A DNA stretch of 15,021 nt from VRUE01 sp040904405 (GTDB taxonomy: Bacteria; Actinomycetota; Thermoleophilia; Solirubrobacterales; 70-9), in the NCBI GenBank assembly GCA_040904405.1, contig JBBDTK010000149.1, positions 1-15,021 on the forward strand, in the 5' to 3' direction. Shown here in pieces: positions 6,697-13,112 of this stretch. The position numbers were made by a program, and so were the translations under genes. Each line of letters opens with the position of its first letter. The first letter of the stretch is position 1. The notes under the pieces are model-generated. The model was not told the origin of the DNA, did not search any database, and saw only the letters and a program-made list of their open reading frames with translations.

Positions 6697-7394
6697 GCCG
6701 CCGAGATCAGGAAGGAGGCGAGGAATCCGAGGGCGGTGGCGTAGGCGACCGGCGGGCCTCCCTCCCTGTAGGCCTCCGGCATCAGCGTGTCGGCGAGCGA
6801 GGCGAGCACGGCCCCGGCGGCGAAGCCGAGCGGCCAGGAGAGAGCGTTGTCGCCGACCCCCTTCAGGGCCACGTAGCCGACCACGACGGCGGCGGCCAGC
6901 AGGGCCGCGGTGACGCTCCAGATCAGCACCACCTGCCGGTCGCTCCACTCCTCGCGCATCTTCTCGGCGCCGACGATCGCCTCCGGCAGGTTGGAGGCGA
7001 AGATCGCGACCAGCAGGGTGACCGCGCCGCCCTCCAGCAGCGCCACCCCCAGCGCCAGGTTCTCGGGAATGCCGTCGAGCGTCACCCCGGCGAGCAGCGC
7101 CGGGCCGAGCGCGCCACCGGCAGCGCGGCGGGACTCCGTGCGTCGCTCCAGCCAGCCGTCGACGAGGATGAAGACGGTCGCGCCGGCGAAGAAGGCGATG
7201 CCGGCCCGCCAGGCGCCGCCGTGTAGGAACGCCTTCTCGAAGAGCTCGAAGGCGACCGCGGTGATCAGCGCGCCGGCGGCGAAACCGAGCAGGGCGGCGG
7301 TGACGGCGCGGCGCGGCGGGCGCCAGACGGCGATCAGCGCACCGAGCGGCAGGGCCGCCGAGGCGACGACCGCGAAGAGGACTGCCTGACCCAT
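6693..7394 (-). CDS. ZIP family divalent metal transporter
   Basis: A 233-residue inner-membrane protein with about seven or eight hydrophobic segments. The metal-path motifs are LDGIPENLALGVAL (transmembrane helix 4 type) and IFASNLPEAIVGAEKM (helix 5 type), the signature of the bacterial ZIP subgroup that has DGIPE and SNLPEA rather than the HxxPEG/HExPHE of ZupT. Family members import Zn2+, Fe2+ or Mn2+; the ion cannot be told from sequence. The start MGQAVLFAVVASAALPLGAL begins directly with the first membrane helix. There is no clear Shine-Dalgarno; an inverted repeat containing GTGTACAC lies 11-29 nt upstream and may be a regulator site. The TGA overlaps the start of the downstream four-cysteine gene. 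Upstream is a divergent intergenic region shared with recD2. Confidence 0.88.
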   Translation of the reverse strand: MGQAVLFAVVASAALPLGALIAVWRPPRRAVTAALLGFAAGALITAVAFELFEKAFLHGGAWRAGIAFFAGATVFILVDGWLERRTESRRAAGGALGPALLAGVTLDGIPENLALGVALLEGGAVTLLVAIFASNLPEAIVGAEKMREEWSDRQVVLIWSVTAALLAAAVVVGYVALKGVGDNALSWPLGFAAGAVLASLADTLMPEAYREGGPPVAYATALGFLASFLISAA

Positions 7395-7404
7395 GCCGCC
7401 ATTG

Positions 7405-7423
7405 TGCCGCTGTGTACACGCGG
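7405..7423. promoter_or_regulatory. Inverted repeat in the ZIP gene leader
   Basis: GCCGC and GCGGC flank a perfect GTGTACAC palindrome, with one bulged T. It lies 11 nt upstream of the ZIP start. Operator for a metal-responsive repressor is one possibility. It also begins with CCGCTGT, the end sequence of the hairpins at 1412 and 3884, so it may be a shortened relative of those. Confidence 0.35.
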
Positions 7424-7444
7424 CGGGAAATTCTGGTCGGAATC

Positions 7445-7462
7445 GGCGAGTGGCTGGGCGTG
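7445..7462 (+). repeat. Dispersed 18-nt repeat, copy 1
   Basis: GGCGAGTGGCTGGGCGTG occurs here and again at 14999-15016, in the same orientation. Similarity extends into the flanks (GGAATC against GGATT on the left; CTG after one base on the right). It is not in a coding region in either place. Here it leads straight into the long hairpin at 7463-7526. Confidence 0.8.
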
Positions 7463-7526
7463 CCTGACGACGCACGCGGGATGAGTCGATGCCGAAGCAT
7501 CGGCGATTCCCGCGGGTGGCGTCAGG
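7463..7526. ncRNA. Candidate structured RNA: 64-nt three-helix hairpin
   Basis: Perfect helices pair 7463-7469 with 7520-7526 (CCTGACG/CGTCAGG), 7475-7481 with 7508-7514 (CGCGGGA/TCCCGCG) and 7487-7492 with 7497-7502 (CGATGC/GCATCG). The helices are separated by two symmetric 5x5 internal loops. In plus-strand RNA the outer loop can be filled by C-G, G-U, C-G between two A-G mismatches, and the inner loop has adjacent G-A and A-G mismatches. The tip is CGAA on the plus strand and, on the minus strand, C(UUCG)G, a very stable tetraloop. No reading frame crosses it. It lies 60 nt before recD2 and 68 nt before the ZIP start, so it could be in either leader or be independent. Whether it is transcribed is unknown. 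Confidence 0.5.
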
Positions 7527-7574
7527 TGCGTCCAGACGCCGCCGAAACGATCTGAATTGCCCGGCCGCGTGTAC

Positions 7575-7586
7575 TAGCTTTGACGG
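7575..7586 (+). promoter_or_regulatory. Possible -10 element of a leaderless recD2 transcript
   Basis: TAGCTT (TAnnnT) ends 6 nt before the ATG, and there is no Shine-Dalgarno. This geometry would start the mRNA at or next to the start codon. No convincing -35 is seen. Confidence 0.35.
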
Positions 7587-9728
7587 ATGGACGGAGCGGC
7601 AACCCTCTTCGACGCCGACGCGGCGGCCTTCACCGGGACGATCGAGGTGCTCGGCGTCATCTTCAGGGCAGAGGACGACGGCTACGCGGTGCTCGAGGTG
7701 CAGGACGCCGAGTCGGGCGAGGGCTTTGCCCTGGTCGGGCCGGTCGCCCACCTGAGCGCCGGCGAGCGGGCCGAAGTCAGCGGCGAGTGGGAGACCCACT
7801 CGCGCTACGGGCGGCAGCTGAAGGCGCGCGGGGCGCTGCCGCTGGACCCCGCCGACCGCAAGGGCCGGGTCGCCTACCTGACCACCCTGCGCCACATCGG
7901 CCCGGCCCGCGCCGAGCGCCTGGTCGACGAGCACGGCGAGGGCGTCCTCGGCGCGATCGCCGCCGATCCGGCCGGCGTCTTCGGCTCGCTGCGCGGGGTC
8001 AGCGCCGAGCAGGCGGCGGCGGCGGCCGACTCCTGGCACGCCTCGCGGGCGATCCGCGACCTGCACGTGCAGCTGGCCCCGCACGGGCTGGCCCACCTGG
8101 CGGCGCCGATCCACGCCCGCTTCGGCGATCGCTCGATGACGGTCCTGCACGAGGACCCCTACCGGCTGACCGAGGTGCCCGGGGTCGGCTTCGCCCGCGC
8201 CGACAGGATCGCCCTCGCCGCCGACGTGCCGCCCGAGTCGGCGCGGCGCGCCCAGGCGGCGGCTGTCTTCGCCCTCTCCGAGGCCGAGCAGCAGGGCCAC
8301 TCCTACCTGCCGCTCGAGGAGCTGGCGCGGCGCACGGCGAAGCTGATCGGCCTCGCCGCCGATCCGGACACGATCGCGACCGCGCCGGGGCTGCTGCTCG
8401 ACCAGGGCAGGGCCTACCGCGAGCCGACCCACGCCAGCGAGCTCGCGGTCGCCGCGACCCTCGCCGCGCGGGCCGCCACTCCCCCCCAGCTCGACCACGA
8501 CCCGGGTGAGGCCCCGCCCGAGGACGAGGAGATCGAGCGCCGCCTCACCGACGAGCAGTGGGCCGCCGTGCGGGGCGCCTTCGCGGCGCGGGTCTCGGTC
8601 CTCACCGGCGGCCCCGGCGTCGGCAAGACCGCCTGCACCCAGGCGATCGTCGCCGAGGCCGAGCGTGCCGGCGCCTCGATCGCGCTCTGCGCGCCGACCG
8701 GGCGCGCCGCCCGCCGCATGGAGGCGGCGACCGGCCACGAGGCGCAGACGATCCACCGCATGCTCGAGTGGATGCCCGGCCGCGAGCCCGGCTTCAGGCC
8801 CGGGCACCCGCTGCCTGCCGAGCTGGTGATCGTCGACGAGGCCTCGATGCTGAACCTGCGCCTGATCGAGGTCCTGCTCGGCGGCCTGGCCGAGTCGACC
8901 CACGTCGTCTTCGTCGGCGACGCCGACCAGCTGCCGCCGATCGGCGCCGGCAAGCCCTTCGAGGACCTGATCGCGGCCGGCGTCGCGCCCGTCGTCCGGC
9001 TGACCCAGATCTTCCGCCAGGCGGCGCGCTCGATGATCACCACCGCCGCCCACGAGATCAACCAGGGGCGGCCGCCGCGGCTGGAGCCGGGTGAGGATCA
9101 GGACCACGACTTCTTCTTCATCGACCGGCCGGGCCCCGAGCGAGCGCTGGAGACCGTGGTCGAGGTGGTCGCCGAACGGGCGCCGAAGAGCTTCGGGGTC
9201 GACCCGATCCGCGAGGTGCAGGTGCTGGCGCCGATGTACAGGGGGGCGGTCGGGATCGACGCCCTCAACAAGCGCCTGCAGCAGCGGCTCAACCCCGACG
9301 GCGAGCCGGCGGTCAGCGAGCGCTTCCGGATCGGCGACAGGCTGATCCAGACCCGCAACTCGCACGAGCTGGGCCTGATGAACGGCTCGATCGTCTTCCT
9401 CCGCTCCGACGACCCCGGCGAGGAGTCGATCGTGGTCGAGACCGACGAGGGCGGCGTCCTGGTCATTCCCTACGGCGAGACCGCCACCCTGCGACTCGCC
9501 TACGCGATCTCGGTCCACAAGGCCCAGGGCTGCGAGGTCCCGGTCGTGGTCGGCGTCTGCCACCGCTCGCACGCCCGCATGCTGACCCGTCCCCTGCTCT
9601 ACACCGCGATCACCCGCGCCCGCACCAGCTGCGTCCTGATCGGCGACCCGGCCGCGCTCGAGCTGGCGGTCCGCCGCGACGACAGCGGCGCCCGCCACTC
9701 CGGCCTGGCGGAGCGACTGCGCGGCTAG
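7587..9728 (+). CDS. recD2: RecD2-type 5'-3' DNA helicase (SF1B)
   Basis: ATP-driven 5'-3' DNA helicase of the RecD2 family, which works without RecBC in repair and recombination. Length 713 residues is normal. The N-terminal 16-85 region is the OB-like domain (GTIEVLGVIFRAEDDGYAVL). HhH-type helices follow, as RHIGPARAERLVDEHG near 103 and EVPGVGFARADRIAL near 196. The motor has Walker A GGPGVGKT (341-348), the APTGRAARR motif Ia (369-377), Walker B VIVDEAS (414-420), GDADQLPPIGAG (444-455), RLTQIFRQA (471-479), SVHKAQG (642-648) and YTAITRAR (672-679). All are intact. The ATG at 7587 is the only start compatible with the N-terminal domain. Its TAG overlaps the stop of the opposing ArsR-type gene. 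It is divergent from the ZIP operon, and no recB, recC, addA or addB is nearby. Confidence 0.96.
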   Translation: MDGAATLFDADAAAFTGTIEVLGVIFRAEDDGYAVLEVQDAESGEGFALVGPVAHLSAGERAEVSGEWETHSRYGRQLKARGALPLDPADRKGRVAYLTTLRHIGPARAERLVDEHGEGVLGAIAADPAGVFGSLRGVSAEQAAAAADSWHASRAIRDLHVQLAPHGLAHLAAPIHARFGDRSMTVLHEDPYRLTEVPGVGFARADRIALAADVPPESARRAQAAAVFALSEAEQQGHSYLPLEELARRTAKLIGLAADPDTIATAPGLLLDQGRAYREPTHASELAVAATLAARAATPPQLDHDPGEAPPEDEEIERRLTDEQWAAVRGAFAARVSVLTGGPGVGKTACTQAIVAEAERAGASIALCAPTGRAARRMEAATGHEAQTIHRMLEWMPGREPGFRPGHPLPAELVIVDEASMLNLRLIEVLLGGLAESTHVVFVGDADQLPPIGAGKPFEDLIAAGVAPVVRLTQIFRQAARSMITTAAHEINQGRPPRLEPGEDQDHDFFFIDRPGPERALETVVEVVAERAPKSFGVDPIREVQVLAPMYRGAVGIDALNKRLQQRLNPDGEPAVSERFRIGDRLIQTRNSHELGLMNGSIVFLRSDDPGEESIVVETDEGGVLVIPYGETATLRLAYAISVHKAQGCEVPVVVGVCHRSHARMLTRPLLYTAITRARTSCVLIGDPAALELAVRRDDSGARHSGLAERLRG

Positions 9729-10054
9729 CGTTCGTCAAGGTTGCGGGGGAGCTCCTCCTCGTCTTCGGCCTCGGTGGCGCGCAGCAGTTCTTCGGCGAGG
9801 GGGCTGCCCGGAACCTGCGAGACGAAGAAGTGCTGGGCCGTGCCGCCGACGGTGCGCTGGTGCGTCTGGGCGACCGCTTCGCAGCCCCTCAGCACCCTGA
9901 AGTGGTAGCTGACCTTGCTCAGCGGCTGCCCCATCTGCCTGCCGACTTCCTCCGGACTGCACGCCTCCCTGCCTTCTTCCAGGCAGCGGAGGATCTGGCG
10001 GCGAAAGACATGGTGGAGGGCGTGGCTCGCCTCCCGCGTCCTTGGATCCCCCAT
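9725..10054 (-). CDS. ArsR-type winged-helix transcriptional regulator
   Basis: A 109-residue DNA-binding protein. ALHHVFRRQILRCLEEG (about 12-28) is the typical first helix of ArsR-fold regulators. EEVGRQMGQPLSKVSYHFRVL (35-55) is the helix-turn-helix, with the recognition helix SKVSYHFRVL. EAVAQTHQRTVGGTAQHFFVS (59-79) is the beta wing. No metal-binding cysteine cluster of the ELCVCD type is visible (only C24, C32 and C58), so it may respond to something other than metal, or only integrate with protein partners. The C-terminus is highly acidic (EAEDEEELP). AAAGGAG (complement of 10064-10070) lies 9 nt before the ATG. It is transcribed from its own predicted promoter upstream. The last codon overlaps recD2 on CTAG. 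The target genes are unknown; autoregulation is common in the family. Confidence 0.87.
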   Translation of the reverse strand: MGDPRTREASHALHHVFRRQILRCLEEGREACSPEEVGRQMGQPLSKVSYHFRVLRGCEAVAQTHQRTVGGTAQHFFVSQVPGSPLAEELLRATEAEDEEELPRNLDER

Positions 10055-10146
10055 CGATCGAATCTCCTTTTTCCGCTGACTAGGCAGAACGTGCGAGGCG
10101 CTCAGAAAACGAGGCGGCAGTATAGAGATGCCACATCATTTCTCAC

Positions 10147-10175
10147 TTTGTATCACCGCAGTAATTTGTCGTCAA
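10147..10175 (-). promoter_or_regulatory. Sigma-70-type promoter of the ArsR-type gene
   Basis: On the minus strand TTGACG (10175-10170), a 17-nt spacer, then TACAAA (10152-10147). The region is AT-rich compared with its surroundings. It implies a leader of about 85 nt. A second possible -10, TATACT (10124-10119), has no good -35. Confidence 0.6.
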
Positions 10176-10213
10176 CCCCAGGACCGGGGCCCCGATTCCG
10201 AGAACGATCTCGC

Positions 10214-12505
10214 TCAGCGCCGGCGCTTGACGACGAAGCGGGAGACGGCCGGCGTGCGGTCGACGTTGCCAACGGCGTCCCGCGCCCTGACCCGGAGCAC
10301 GTGCTTGCCGGGCCGGAACCAGCGCACAAACCGCGCCGGGCACCTGCGCCACGGCCCGCGATCGATGCGGCAGAAGAACCGCACCCCCCGCTCGTTCGAG
10401 CCGAAGCGGAACACAGCCTTCCCCCACCGCCACCGCGTCCGCACCACCCGCCGAGGCCGTTCTCTGAAGAAGGTGCGAGGGCGGGTGCGGTCGGCGCCCG
10501 ACGACGTCTGAGTGTTGGACGCATCGGAGGAAGCGGCGGGAGGCGCCGTAACGTCACCTTCCTCCTCGCCTCCCCCTTCTTCTTCTTCGCCCCCTTCTTC
10601 TTCCGGCGGTGACGGCTCGCTGCTCGCCGGACAGTCTGCAGCCACGTTGCCTTCGGTTGCCAAGGCGGTTGCCTTGCAGGCATCGGCGATGCCAAAGGTA
10701 GCCGTCCGCCTTTTGGGATCCGGATTCGGCATCGCGGAGACGCCTTCGAGCACCGCGTCGATGACTTCCTGGACGGTCAGCCCGGGCGCCGCCGCGCGAA
10801 CGAGCGCAACCACGCCGGCGACGTGGGGCGTCGCCATCGAGCTGCCCTGGAAGCTGATGTAGTTGCCGGACCCCGGTTGGTCGAAGTTGCCCGAGTTGGC
10901 GATTTTATCGAGATAGTTTTCGTCTTCGCGACAGATCAAATGAACGTCGTCGACGTAGGCGCCGTCGAACTCGATCGTTTCATCGGCGACGACGGCGAAG
11001 ACCGGATGGACATCGGTGCGCCCGTCGAAGTCGGATATCGAGACCTCCTCTCGGGTGAAGCTACTCGGGTATCCCGGCGAGGCTCCATCGAGGCCGAAGC
11101 CGTCGAACGAGGAGGTCTCGGTGAGCGCGCCGACGAAGAAGGCGTCGAAGATTTCCTCGATCTCATATTTGGTGCGGAAGTGGATGCGGCAGCCGCGCTC
11201 GACGCCGAGGTTCACCGCCGCGGTCGTGAGCAGTTCCGAATAGGAGAAGGCTTCGACTTCTGGATCGAGCGCGGGCGCGTAATCGCTGCCCGGACTGTCG
11301 GTGGCCGATTTCGCCCCAACCGCGGCCGACGAGCTCTCGCCCCATTCCAGGCCGCCGTTGAAGATCTGGGTCGTCCAGTCTGCCAGCCCGGCCTCGAACC
11401 CAGCGTCGAGCAGCGGCGCCCCGTAGTGGGCCTTGGCGCTGAGGATCTGCGTCCCCGGTGCGGCGAGATCGACGGTGCTCTCGCCCCAGTTGGAGAAGCT
11501 CGCCAGAGCTCCCGCTCGGTTAAGCGCCGCGACGCAGATCAGATTCGCATTCGGCAGCGCGCAGGGGGTGTGAGGTTCGGTGTCGTTATCCGCCGCTTCG
11601 TTGCCGGCGGCCGCCACAACCACGACGTTAGCTGCGGCGGCGACCTCGATCGCGTCCGACATCGTTTTGTCGCCGGGGTCCCCACCGAGGCCACCGAGGC
11701 TCATGTTGATCACATCGGCGCCATTTGCCGCCGCGTAGAGGATTCCCGCCGCGATCTCATCGGTCGATCCGAAGCCGTCGCCATCGAGAACACGCACCGC
11801 CATGATCTCCGCTTCGGGCGCGACGCCCGCGATGCCAAGTTCGTTGCCGGCCACGGCGCCGGCGGTGGCGGCGACGTGGGTGCCGTGGAAGTTGTAGTCG
11901 TCGGGATCGGGGTCTTCGTCGACGAAGTCGAAGCCGTGCTCGCCCGAGCTCCCTTCCCAGAGGTTGGGGGCGATGTCCGGGTGGGTGAGGTCGACCCCGG
12001 TGTCGAGCACGGCGATCACCTGGCCCGTGCCTCGCGTTCCCTGATCCCAGGCGCCCAGCGCCCCCACCCCCGGGTCCGGCGTTTCCGGGTCGTCGAGGCC
12101 CCACAATTCGTCGTCGAAGGTGTCGTTGGTTTCGACAGCCGTCGCCTCGTAGCGGTAGTTCGGCTGCGCGTAGGCGACGCCGGGCTGGCGCTCGAGGCGG
12201 CGCACCGCCGCCCGCACGGGGCCGTCGACCTCGACCAGCTCGGCGCGCGGCAGGCCCAGCGAATCCTCGAAGCTGGCACCGGCCTCCCGCCGCGCCTGAC
12301 GTCGCTCTGACCTCGAGGTTCCTCGCTCGAAGCGAACGATCGCCTCGCCGGGGGCGAAGACGGAGCCGGGGCGAACGGCTGGCCTCGGCAGGTGGGCCGA
12401 ATCGCCGCCGACCGCTGCTGCCGCCGGCACGCTGGCGCAGGCGAAGGCGAGCATGGCGAGCGTGCTGAACCTCGCGCGTAGAGACCATTTCCCCGGCTGC
12501 ATCAC
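10214..12505 (-). CDS. Secreted subtilisin-like serine protease (S8) with inserted domain and C-terminal Ig-like module
   Basis: A 763-residue exported protease. A signal peptide (about 1-31: basic start, hydrophobic LAMLAFACASVPAAA, AAA-A cleavage) is followed by an I9-like propeptide (about 49-116, ending VAYAQPNYRYE). The catalytic domain has D168 (AVLDTGVDLTHPDI), H207 (FHGTHVAATAGA), oxyanion N302 (AAGNEA) and S556 (GSSMATPHVAG), so it is complete. Between residues 364 and 548 sits an insertion of about 185 residues, rich in beta-strand-like sequence (FEAGLADWTTQIFNGGLEW; AYVDDVHLIC), which resembles jelly-roll/MAM-type adhesive folds. The C-terminus has a Glu/Gly linker (635-651), then a module FRFGSNERGVRFFCRIDRGP to DAVGNVDRTPA of the kind found in actinobacterial surface proteins, and a basic end. 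It starts at GTG 12505 or ATG 12502, without a Shine-Dalgarno. Substrate unknown. Confidence 0.93.
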   Translation of the reverse strand: MMQPGKWSLRARFSTLAMLAFACASVPAAAAVGGDSAHLPRPAVRPGSVFAPGEAIVRFERGTSRSERRQARREAGASFEDSLGLPRAELVEVDGPVRAAVRRLERQPGVAYAQPNYRYEATAVETNDTFDDELWGLDDPETPDPGVGALGAWDQGTRGTGQVIAVLDTGVDLTHPDIAPNLWEGSSGEHGFDFVDEDPDPDDYNFHGTHVAATAGAVAGNELGIAGVAPEAEIMAVRVLDGDGFGSTDEIAAGILYAAANGADVINMSLGGLGGDPGDKTMSDAIEVAAAANVVVVAAAGNEAADNDTEPHTPCALPNANLICVAALNRAGALASFSNWGESTVDLAAPGTQILSAKAHYGAPLLDAGFEAGLADWTTQIFNGGLEWGESSSAAVGAKSATDSPGSDYAPALDPEVEAFSYSELLTTAAVNLGVERGCRIHFRTKYEIEEIFDAFFVGALTETSSFDGFGLDGASPGYPSSFTREEVSISDFDGRTDVHPVFAVVADETIEFDGAYVDDVHLICREDENYLDKIANSGNFDQPGSGNYISFQGSSMATPHVAGVVALVRAAAPGLTVQEVIDAVLEGVSAMPNPDPKRRTATFGIADACKATALATEGNVAADCPASSEPSPPEEEGGEEEEGGGEEEGDVTAPPAASSDASNTQTSSGADRTRPRTFFRERPRRVVRTRWRWGKAVFRFGSNERGVRFFCRIDRGPWRRCPARFVRWFRPGKHVLRVRARDAVGNVDRTPAVSRFVVKRRR

Positions 12506-12551
12506 TGATTCAAGGTATCGGCTGGGTTCGCCACGACCTCAAGCCCGCGCC

Positions 12552-12594
12552 CCGGTGTTCGTTTCCCCTGCCATAGACGCATAGGGAACACCGG
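12552..12594. repeat. Imperfect palindrome upstream of the protease gene
   Basis: CCGGTGTTC (12552-12560) pairs with GAACACCGG (12586-12594), with a further CCT/AGG inside. The right end (CATAGGGAACACCGG) resembles that of the hairpin at 1412 (ATAAGGAACAGCG), and the centre has CCATAG as in the reverse complement of that hairpin. It lies between the divergent protease and cold-shock genes, 47 nt from the protease start, so it is not a plain 3'-end terminator. Confidence 0.45.
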
Positions 12595-12657
12595 AAGGGT
12601 CGCGGTGGTGCGCAGGCCGTTCGTCAAGGCGGCGTGGGCGCTGTCCCTGCTACGGTC

Positions 12658-12674
12658 CCCGGCGTTAGGCCGGG
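12658..12674 (+). promoter_or_regulatory. Short GC hairpin in the cold-shock gene upstream region
   Basis: CCCGGC (12658-12663) and GCCGGG (12669-12674) flank a GTTAG loop, 87 nt before the cold-shock start. It could be part of a structured 5' leader. The rest of 12595-12745 shows no recognisable promoter or gene. Confidence 0.25.
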
Positions 12675-12750
12675 ATCGATCCGGCAAAGTTTGTGTCTAG
12701 CGCTCGCGTCGTTGCTTCACCGCATCCTCCGCGTTCGCAGCACATGAAGT

Positions 12751-12755
12751 GGAGG
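12751..12755 (+). promoter_or_regulatory. Ribosome binding site of the cold-shock gene
   Basis: GGAGG, 6 nt before the ATG at 12762. Because the site itself lies inside the longer in-frame reading frame (from 12693), it decides for the internal start. Confidence 0.8.
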
Positions 12756-12761
12756 CAATGC

Positions 12762-12968
12762 ATGCCAACTGGAACTGTCAAGTGGTTCAGCGACGACAAG
12801 GGCTACGGGTTCATCACTCCCGATGACGGCTCGAAGGACGTCTTCGTCCATCACAGCGCGATTCTCGGCGAGGGCTTCAAGTCGCTCACCGAGGGATCCA
12901 AAGTGAGCTACGAGTCGGAGGAAGGCCCCAAGGGCCCGGCCGCCGCGAGCGTCCAGCCGACCACCTAG
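12762..12968 (+). CDS. csp: Cold-shock protein, CspA family
   Basis: A 68-residue single-domain OB-fold RNA/ssDNA chaperone that melts mRNA secondary structure. RNP1 is KGYGFI (13-18) and RNP2 is VFVHHSAI (27-34), both standard; TGTVKWFSDDKG is the typical first strand. Length is normal (65-70). The start at 12762 is fixed by GGAGG 6 nt upstream and by alignment with the family N-terminus MxTGTVKWF. The upstream 256-nt intergenic region may include a long leader, as is usual for csp genes, but no cold-shock thermosensor element can be proven by eye. A strong intrinsic terminator follows 24 nt after the stop, so the gene is transcribed on its own and separated from typA. Confidence 0.96.
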   Translation: MPTGTVKWFSDDKGYGFITPDDGSKDVFVHHSAILGEGFKSLTEGSKVSYESEEGPKGPAAASVQPTT

Positions 12969-12992
12969 GGCCAAACCGTCCTTTTGCGTCAC

Positions 12993-13023
12993 GAGGCCCG
13001 CCGGTTTGGCGGGCCTCTTTTTT
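12993..13023 (+). terminator. Rho-independent terminator of the cold-shock gene
   Basis: A perfect 10-bp stem, GAGGCCCGCC with GGCGGGCCTC, and a GGTTT loop, followed by six T. This is the only textbook intrinsic terminator in the window. Confidence 0.93.
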
Positions 13024-13112
13024 CTGAGGGCTTTGCGGGAGTGCATGGCCAAGCAGATCGAGGACGCAGGGAGCGTGGCGTGCTCTGCACGCGAGCGACC
13101 GGGGACGAAGAT

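Noticed and set aside
7487..7502. Simple 6-bp hairpin read as the rho-independent terminator of an unseen gene
   Set aside because: It is the tip of the longer three-helix structure, and no gene ends here and no U-tract follows.
6693..9698. A very long minus-strand open frame opposite recD2
   Set aside because: It is a GC-bias shadow; only its last 233 codons, from 7394, encode a recognisable protein (the ZIP transporter).
12502..12687. A 61-codon minus-strand frame upstream of the protease
   Set aside because: No ribosome binding site, no recognisable motif, and it runs through the palindrome at 12552; probably chance.
12984..13112. N-terminal extension of TypA by 43 residues
   Set aside because: This start would lie inside the csp terminator hairpin, and TypA proteins begin just before the RNIAIIAHVDHGKT block.
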